Positions 5,374 through 9,880 of a DNA stretch of 9,880 nt are shown in pieces. A model generated the notes under the pieces. The model searched no databases and had not been told where the DNA came from. It saw nothing but the letters and a program-made list of their open reading frames with translations. This DNA comes from Pseudorhodobacter antarcticus (GTDB lineage Bacteria > Pseudomonadota > Alphaproteobacteria > Rhodobacterales > Rhodobacteraceae): contig CAMDHB010000101.1 in NCBI GenBank assembly GCA_945897655.1, positions 1 through 9,880 on the forward strand, in the 5' to 3' direction. The position numbers and the translations under genes are program-made. Positions within the stretch are counted from its first letter, which is position 1, and every line of letters starts with the position of its first letter.

Positions 5374-6827
5374 GCAGACCCTCTGCGGCCTTTGATCAAA
5401 ACCGCCGCAAGGCAGGCGGCCAGCAACAGCAAAAGCGGGCCTTCGCCAAAGCGGGAATAGGGGGTCGGGGGCAAGGGGCCGGGCAGGGCGGCGTCCAAAA
5501 AACCCTCCGTCCCAAATGGCAGGGCCGCGGTGATGCGCCCCCGCGCGTCAACGACTTGTGTCACGCCGGTATTGGCCACACGCACCAGCGGCAAGCCTTG
5601 TTCCACGGCCCGCAACCGGGCCTGTGCCGCATGCTGGAACGGCCCGGTCAGGGTGCCGAACCAGGCGTCATTGGTGATCTGCAACAGCCAGTCGGGCCGC
5701 AGCGCTGTGCGCAGGTCTTGCGGGAACACCGCCTCATAGCAAATCAGCGGCAGCACATGGCCAAGGGCCCCCAGGTCCAACACCACGGGGCCGGGGCCTG
5801 CGGTATAGGCCCGGCCGGTCTGGGCTGCAAAGGCCTCCAGCCCAAACCAGTCATAGGCCCTGTCCCCCAGCGGGATATACTCGCCAAAGGGCACAAGGTG
5901 GTGCTTGTCATAATTGGCCAGCATCCCGCCCTTGGGGTCAAAGACTTGCAGCGAATTCCAGCCCAGCAGCCCCTCGACCCGCTGCAACCCGACCGCGACC
6001 GAGGCACCGCGTGCAGCCCCGCCGATCATGGCTGGAAGCTCGGGGTTGTGCAGGATCAGATAGGGCAGGGCGGTTTCCGGCCAGATCACCAGATCCACCT
6101 CTCCCGGGGCGGCGGTGGCGGTCATCAGCCGGTCAAAGAACATCCGGGCATGATCGGGGTCCCATTTGGCATCCTGCGCCGCGTTGGGCTGGACCAGCCG
6201 CAAGGTCACGCCGGGGGCAGCGGGCGCAGGCAGTGACAATTGCCACAGGCCAAAGCCCCACATCGCGGCAATCACCGCCCCGGCGGGTAGAAGGTGCCGC
6301 CCTGCGGCCAAGGCTGCCGCAGTCAGCGTCAGCAGTGTCAGGCCGCTGGGGCCGATCAGGGCGGCCACCTGAGCGGGCGGAGTGTCGATCCAGACATGGC
6401 CGATCAGCGCCCAAGGGAACCCGGTCAGCACATAGCCGCGCGCCAGTTCGGCGGCGGTCAGCGCCGTGACCAGTGCCAGCAGGGGCGACCTTGCGCGCAG
6501 GGCCACTCCGCAGGCCAATGCCCAGAACAACGCCAACCCGAACGCCATGATCACCAGCGCAAAGGGCGCCATCCAGCCATCCCGTGCCGCATTCACCATG
6601 AAGGGCGACAAGATCCAGAACAGTGCCGCGCCAAAGTATCCCGCCCCGGCAAACCAGCCCATCCATGCCGCCTGCAAAGGCGTGGTCCGCGCCAGATGGT
6701 GCAGCAGCACGGCTAAAGCGGCCAGCGTGGCCCACCAGAACCCCAAGGGTGCCTGCCCGGTCGCCATGACCACGCCCAGCCCAAGCGGCAGCCACAGCGC
6801 CCGCAGCCCCGGATAGCCCAGGCGCAT
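5370..6827 (-). CDS. lnt: Apolipoprotein N-acyltransferase
   Basis: A 485-residue inner-membrane enzyme that adds the third acyl chain to the N-terminal Cys of lipoproteins, the last step of lipoprotein maturation. The first 200 residues are membrane segments, followed by a periplasmic nitrilase-like domain. The catalytic triad is visible: Glu251 in IWPETALPY, Lys308 in YDKHHLVPFGEY, and Cys363 in LICYE. QPN (213-215), NDAWFG (386-391) and the block RLRAVEQGLPLVRVANTG (404-421) are also as expected. A last membrane segment lies at 463-478. The start at 6827 is preferred to the in-frame ATG at 6869. It follows the corC-like stop by one base (TGA-C-ATG), which implies translational coupling, and gives a normal N-terminus. 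It is the last gene of the ybeY-corC-lnt unit. Its stop codon lies in the -35 box of the metK promoter. Confidence 0.96.
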   Translation of the reverse strand: MRLGYPGLRALWLPLGLGVVMATGQAPLGFWWATLAALAVLLHHLARTTPLQAAWMGWFAGAGYFGAALFWILSPFMVNAARDGWMAPFALVIMAFGLALFWALACGVALRARSPLLALVTALTAAELARGYVLTGFPWALIGHVWIDTPPAQVAALIGPSGLTLLTLTAAALAAGRHLLPAGAVIAAMWGFGLWQLSLPAPAAPGVTLRLVQPNAAQDAKWDPDHARMFFDRLMTATAAPGEVDLVIWPETALPYLILHNPELPAMIGGAARGASVAVGLQRVEGLLGWNSLQVFDPKGGMLANYDKHHLVPFGEYIPLGDRAYDWFGLEAFAAQTGRAYTAGPGPVVLDLGALGHVLPLICYEAVFPQDLRTALRPDWLLQITNDAWFGTLTGPFQHAAQARLRAVEQGLPLVRVANTGVTQVVDARGRITAALPFGTEGFLDAALPGPLPPTPYSRFGEGPLLLLLAACLAAVLIKGRRGSA

Positions 6828-6828
6828 G

Positions 6829-7734
6829 TCAGACGGCAGGATCGGGCGGATTGCCCGGCAGGCGCACACGCAGGCGTTTGATGCGGCGGGGGTCAGCGTC
6901 CATCACCTCGAACTCGACACCGCTTTCATGGGGCACAATCTCTCCCCTCACCGGCATCCGGCCGGTGCGCATCATGATCAGGCCACCAAGCGTGTCGATG
7001 TCCTTGTCATCCTCGGTCACCCGCAGGGTCACGCCAAGGGCCGGTTCGAACTCATCCAGCGGGGCCGTGGCCTGCACGATGAACACACCCGGCTTTTCCT
7101 CTTTCCACAGGGTGTCTTCGTCCTCGTCATGCTCGTCCTCGATCTCACCGATCACGGTTTCGATCAGGTCCTCGATCGTGACAAGGCCGTCAACGCCGCC
7201 GTATTCGTCAATCACCAGCGCCATATGGACGCGTTCGCGCTGCATCTTTTGCAACAGAACCCCGACCGGCATGGACGGCGGCGCGTACAGAACCGGGCGC
7301 AGCATCTTGCGCAGCGAAAACCGCCCCGCAGCACCAAAGCCGTATTGCAGCGCCAGATCCTTCAGCAGAACCAACCCCTGCGGATGGTCCAGCGTGCCTT
7401 TGTAGACCGGCACGCGGCTGAAGCCATGGGTCCGAAACACCTCGACCAGTGCGTCCTTGGTGATGTCCAGCGGTACGGCCACGACCTCGACCTTGGGGAT
7501 GGCCACGTCGTCCACCCGCAGACGGCGCAAGTTGCTCATCCCCAACGAGGGGGCGGCCTGTGGCGCTGTGGTTTGGGTCTGTGCGGGTTTGGCGTCCTGT
7601 GCGGTCTGATCATTCGAGGAAAACACCCCGATCAGCCGGCCAAAAAAGCCTCGTTGCGGGGGGTCGCCTGCGGGGGCGTCGGTCTGAGAGAACGTCGGCG
7701 ACGTTGTCCCGGACGGGTCGGTGCTACTGCCCAT
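6829..7734 (-). CDS. corC: CorC/TlyC-like CBS-domain protein (hemolysin family)
   Basis: A 301-residue soluble protein of the CorC/HlyC group. Residues 1-65 are a low-complexity Ser/Thr/Pro/Ala/Gln tail. Two CBS domains follow at about 74-132 and 140-196, the second with the family motif VIDEYGGVDGLVTIEDLIE (174-192). A Glu/Asp-rich linker then leads to the CorC_HlyC domain (about 212-292). There is no DUF21 membrane domain, so this is the short form, like E. coli CorC (YbeX). Its roles in the family are linked to divalent cation handling and, by genetic association, to YbeY and ribosome maturation. AAGGA just before the ATG is a usable if close ribosome binding site. It lies 41 bases after ybeY, and lnt follows after one base. 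The family is certain; the exact function is not. Confidence 0.93.
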   Translation of the reverse strand: MGSSTDPSGTTSPTFSQTDAPAGDPPQRGFFGRLIGVFSSNDQTAQDAKPAQTQTTAPQAAPSLGMSNLRRLRVDDVAIPKVEVVAVPLDITKDALVEVFRTHGFSRVPVYKGTLDHPQGLVLLKDLALQYGFGAAGRFSLRKMLRPVLYAPPSMPVGVLLQKMQRERVHMALVIDEYGGVDGLVTIEDLIETVIGEIEDEHDEDEDTLWKEEKPGVFIVQATAPLDEFEPALGVTLRVTEDDKDIDTLGGLIMMRTGRMPVRGEIVPHESGVEFEVMDADPRRIKRLRVRLPGNPPDPAV

Positions 7735-7775
7735 TGGTCCTTTGTCCAGAAATCGCCCGTCTTGCGGGGTCGTGC

Positions 7776-8285
7776 CTAGTATGGGTCAGAAAGGCCCAAG
7801 GTTGCAAGTATGCGCACTTCGGTTCCCTCCATCAGCGCGGCATCGCCGTCGCGGATGTGATCATAGCCCAGACAATGTAACAGCCCATGCACGATCAGAT
7901 GGGTCACATGGTCCGCCAGGGGCTTGCCCGCGTCAACCGCTTCGCGCGCGCAGGTCTCATAGGATATGGCAATGTCCCCCAGCGATTCGGGGTCATCGGG
8001 CGTGCCCTGCTCGGGGGCATCGGGGGCGCCGCCATCCGCATCGGCGGCCAGGTCCCAGGCGGGCCAGGACAGCACATTGGTCGGCTTTTCCTTGCCGCGA
8101 AACTCGCCGTTCAGCGTGGCAATCCGGGCGTCATCGCAGCCCATCACCGCCAGGGTAAAGCCCGCCTCGGGCAGGCCCAGATGGGCCAGTGCTGCCTGAA
8201 CAGCCCGCAACGACAGCGCCTCCAGCCCCGCATCCGCCCAGCGGCTGTCTTCGATGACGCAATCAACAAGGGGTTCCATGGGCAT
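7776..8285 (-). CDS. ybeY: Endoribonuclease YbeY (rRNA maturation factor)
   Basis: A 169-residue metal-dependent RNase needed for 16S rRNA 3'-end processing and ribosome quality control. The zinc motif HGLLHCLGYDH is at 133-143 (His133, His137, His143). LNGEFRGKEKPTNVLSW (58-74) and LGDIAISYE (102-110) are the other conserved blocks. Between them lies an Ala/Pro/Asp/Glu-rich insert (about 81-100), a stretch commonly expanded in alphaproteobacteria. Two starts are possible. AGGA lies only 3 bases before the ATG at 8285 but 9 before the in-frame ATG at 8279, so 8279 may be the real one. It is followed by corC-like and lnt in the same direction. The gene often found in front of ybeY, phoH, is not here; a DoxX-like gene takes that place. 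Confidence 0.95.
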   Translation of the reverse strand: MPMEPLVDCVIEDSRWADAGLEALSLRAVQAALAHLGLPEAGFTLAVMGCDDARIATLNGEFRGKEKPTNVLSWPAWDLAADADGGAPDAPEQGTPDDPESLGDIAISYETCAREAVDAGKPLADHVTHLIVHGLLHCLGYDHIRDGDAALMEGTEVRILATLGLSDPY

Positions 8286-8339
8286 TGTCCTAAGGTCATA
8301 TGAACCCAGCCCTTACCGCTATTTGCGGTCCTGCACCAG

Positions 8340-8726
8340 TCAGTGGGCGACGGGGAACAGCGCCCTGACCCGCGCATCCCGCAGGATCAACCCGCCCCAC
8401 ATCATGATGCCCAGATAGATGCCGAACAATGTATGGCTGAACAGTGGTGACCCTGCCCGCATCTGGGTGACCATCGCACCGCCCAAGATTGCCATCATCA
8501 AGACTGACCCCAGCAGGCCGGTTGGCGGGAACAAGAACAGCAGTGTACAGACCAGTTCCAAGATCCCGATCAGCAGTACCGGCGCATCCGGCCAGCCCAG
8601 GGCCGTCATCGTATCCGTCGCCACCGCAAGCCCCAGCAGTTTGGGCGCCACCGATGCCCCCAGCATGAACAGCGCAAACAGGGCCGACAAGGCCCAGCCC
8701 AAACGCGACAAGGTGCTTTCCGACAT
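8340..8726 (-). CDS. DoxX-like family integral membrane protein
   Basis: A 128-residue protein with about four predicted membrane segments (roughly 8-27, 48-67, 69-88 and 98-116). The pattern resembles the DoxX-like (DoxX_2) family: an APKL motif near the end of the first helix (27-30), a GWPD turn, IGILELVCTLLFLFPPTGLLG (53-73), and a C-terminal WGGLILRD (110-117). Members are small quinone- or redox-associated membrane proteins of mostly unknown function. The ATG at 8726 has a strong Shine-Dalgarno GGGGGGA about seven bases upstream. The in-frame ATG at 8765 would put that Shine-Dalgarno inside the coding region and is less likely. It lies 54 bases before ybeY in the same direction and is divergent from a nitroreductase. 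Another redox protein next door is suggestive, but no function follows. Confidence 0.85.
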   Translation of the reverse strand: MSESTLSRLGWALSALFALFMLGASVAPKLLGLAVATDTMTALGWPDAPVLLIGILELVCTLLFLFPPTGLLGSVLMMAILGGAMVTQMRAGSPLFSHTLFGIYLGIMMWGGLILRDARVRALFPVAH

Positions 8727-8753
8727 CACATTCCCCCCGGTAATACTTCGCCT

Positions 8754-8782
8754 AATCACTAACAATCATCGCGGAATGTCAA
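8754..8782 (-). promoter_or_regulatory. Possible promoter of the DoxX-like gene
   Basis: On the minus strand a consensus -35 TTGACA (8782-8777) is followed after 17 bases by GTGATT (8759-8754), a poor -10; TAGTGA at a 15-base spacing is the alternative. It lies in the only AT-rich patch of the region between the divergent DoxX-like and nitroreductase genes. The -35 match is perfect, the -10 is doubtful, and no regulator gene is adjacent. Confidence 0.35.
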
Positions 8783-8936
8783 GCGAAACTCTGCTCGTCG
8801 GCGGGCTGCGCAGGGCCACGAGACCCGCCATGCTGCCACAGGTTGGTTCAGCGCTGCCCGAACCGTGCCATGACCGCCAGATCCTGCCCTTTTGCGCCTG
8901 CACCCTGCGGTCGGGGCAGCCCCGGAAGGAAGCCCC

Positions 8937-9572
8937 ATGATGCTGCAAGACACATTGAACTGGCGCTATGCGACCAAGAAGATGGACGCGACCCGCACCG
9001 TGCCACAAGACAAGGTGGACCGTATCGTCGAGGCGGTGCGGATGGCCCCCACATCCTCGGGCCTGCAACCCTATCACGTGTTCCACATCACGAACGACGC
9101 GCTGCGCGCCCAGATCCGTGCCGCCGCCAGCGATCAGGCGCAGATCACCGAAGGCTCTCACCTGTTGGTCTTTGCCGCCTGGGACAATTACACCGCCGCC
9201 CGGATCGACAGCTTTGCCTCCACCGTCGGGGCCGCCCGGGGCGGTCTGACCGACCAGATGACCGCCTACTATGACAATCTGAAAGCCAGCTACCTGCCGC
9301 GTGACCCTCAAGTGAACTTTGAACACGCCGCGCGGCAGGCTTACATCGGGCTTGGCTTTGCCCTTGCCTCCGCGGCAGAGGAGAAGGTGGACAGCACCCC
9401 GATGGAGGGGTTTGACCCGGTTCAGGTTGACACCATTCTGGGCTTGGCCGAGATGGGACTGCGCTCGGTCGTTCTTATGCCACTGGGCTACCGCGATGCC
9501 CCCCGCGACTGGCTGGTGTCCCTGCCCAAGGTCCGCGCCCCCCGTACGGCGTTCGTGACCGATCTGGCCTGA
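8937..9572 (+). CDS. NfsB-type nitroreductase family protein
   Basis: A 211-residue FMN-dependent oxidoreductase, probably a dimeric NAD(P)H-using enzyme that reduces nitroaromatics or quinones. The N-terminal NWRYATKKMD (8-17) matches the R-(H/Y)-(S/A)-T-K-x-(F/M)-D flavin-phosphate motif. MAPTSSGLQPYHVF (36-49) is the second FMN-binding block, LGYRDAPRD (183-191) is the glycine-rich turn typical of NfsB/FRase proteins, and LPKVR (196-200) is the last phosphate contact. Length is normal. The start at 8937 follows GGAAGGAAG (8924-8932) with good spacing, so the longer frame from 8892 is rejected. An adjacent ATG at 8940 is a possible alternative. It is divergent from the DoxX-like gene. The physiological substrate is unknown. 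Confidence 0.92.
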   Translation: MMLQDTLNWRYATKKMDATRTVPQDKVDRIVEAVRMAPTSSGLQPYHVFHITNDALRAQIRAAASDQAQITEGSHLLVFAAWDNYTAARIDSFASTVGAARGGLTDQMTAYYDNLKASYLPRDPQVNFEHAARQAYIGLGFALASAAEEKVDSTPMEGFDPVQVDTILGLAEMGLRSVVLMPLGYRDAPRDWLVSLPKVRAPRTAFVTDLA

Positions 9573-9599
9573 GGGCTGCGAGGGTTCGTCCCGAATCCC

Positions 9600-9628
9600 T
9601 TGCCAAATGGTCTTGCTGCGCCTAAAGA
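9600..9628 (+). promoter_or_regulatory. Predicted sigma-70 promoter of rpsA
   Basis: TTGCCA (9600-9605), a 17-base spacer, then TAAAGA (9623-9628). The -35 matches the consensus at five of six positions and the -10 is moderate. Transcription would start near 9635 and leave a leader of about 100 bases before rpsA. It lies 27 bases after the nitroreductase stop, so rpsA need not depend on read-through. Confidence 0.5.
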
Positions 9629-9637
9629 CGCCGCACG

Positions 9638-9667
9638 GAAGGGCTGGGCCACAGGCTGCGGCCCTTC
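9638..9667 (+). other. Stem-loop in the rpsA leader
   Basis: GAAGGGC (9638-9644) pairs perfectly with GCCCTTC (9661-9667) across a 16-base loop. An alternative pairing, GGGCC (9646-9650) with GGCCC (9660-9664), competes with it. No T-run follows, so it is not a terminator. It falls at the very start of the predicted rpsA leader and could stabilise the mRNA 5' end or take part in S1 autoregulation, which is known for rpsA in E. coli. No further evidence is visible. Confidence 0.4.
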
Positions 9668-9736
9668 TGACATTGATCAAGACCGGCGGAGCCAACCGCA
9701 TGGCCAGTGAAAACACGACGAAATGGAAACGACTGC

Positions 9737-9880
9737 ATGTGCGCTAAAGCGACTATGGAAGACTTTGAAGCCCTGTTGAAGGAAAGCTTCGAAATTGACA
9801 CGCCCGAAGAGGGCACCGTTGTCAAAGGCCGGGTTATCGCGATCGAAGCGGGCCAGGCCATCATCGATGTCGGCTACAAG
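9737..9880 (+). CDS. rpsA: 30S ribosomal protein S1, N-terminal part (cut by window end)
   Basis: The first 48 codons of a gene that runs off the window. The protein begins MCAKATMEDFEALLKESFE and continues with EGTVVKGRVIAIEAGQAIIDVGYK (25-48). This is the start of the first S1 (OB-fold) domain in alphaproteobacterial ribosomal protein S1, the mRNA-binding protein of the small subunit. The ATG at 9737 is chosen for the AKATMEDFE context; the in-frame ATG at 9755 would drop six residues usually present. The ribosome binding site is weak (GGAAACGA), as often for rpsA. A promoter and a leader stem-loop precede it. Confidence 0.95.
   Translation, partial: MCAKATMEDFEALLKESFEIDTPEEGTVVKGRVIAIEAGQAIIDVGYK

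Noticed and set aside
8315..8329. Small stem ACCGC/GCGGT between the DoxX-like gene and ybeY as a terminator
   Set aside because: Five base pairs with no T-run on the transcribed strand; the genes probably remain in one unit.
8766..9716. 316-codon leftward open frame opposite the nitroreductase
   Set aside because: It has no family match and lies antisense to a gene with clear FMN-binding motifs; long antisense frames are common in high-G+C DNA.
1..9880. CRISPR array or insertion sequence
   Set aside because: No regularly spaced direct repeats and no transposase motifs were seen in any frame; the 20- and 60-residue periods at 3-968 are at protein level.

Overview
The window looks like a piece of an alphaproteobacterial chromosome, most probably from the Rhodobacteraceae (Rhodobacterales). 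The grounds are high G+C over most of it (a hand count of 2041-2100 gives 42/60), alphaproteobacterial versions of rpsA, lnt, metK and trmB, and a SAM/SAH riboswitch in front of metK. That riboswitch class is known essentially from Rhodobacterales.

Left part, 1-1693: visibly poorer in G+C (hand counts of 28/60 at 1-60 and 21/60 at 1141-1200). It holds one leftward gene for an exported pentapeptide-repeat protein, then about 0.7 kb without a convincing gene. It lies against the 3' end of a tRNA-Gly(UCC) gene, the usual geometry of an element integrated at a tRNA gene, but no integrase or second att copy is in view.

Middle, 1694-3604: tRNA-Gly, an SRAP-family (YedK/HMCES) abasic-site DNA-protein crosslinking protein, a divergent small VOC-fold protein, and leftward trmB, whose stop codon overlaps that of the VOC gene.

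Core, 3661-8726: two leftward transcription units. The upstream one reads DoxX-like, ybeY, corC-like, lnt. It combines rRNA maturation, a CBS/CorC protein and lipoprotein N-acylation, a gene set found together in many proteobacteria. The next one reads metK, ydcZ-like, trmB. It starts from a promoter whose -35 box overlaps the lnt stop codon and is controlled by the SAM/SAH riboswitch, which hides the metK ribosome binding site when ligand is bound. ydcZ starts one base after the metK stop, so a small DMT-type membrane protein may share the riboswitch control.

Right end, 8937-9880: a rightward NfsB-type nitroreductase, divergent from the DoxX-like gene, then a promoter and leader followed by the first 48 codons of rpsA, which runs off the window.

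Most of the window is ordinary housekeeping DNA. The points most worth a second look are the exact 20-residue coils and three-coil (60-residue) super-period of the exported pentapeptide protein, the riboswitch-metK-ydcZ coupling, and the compositional boundary at the tRNA.
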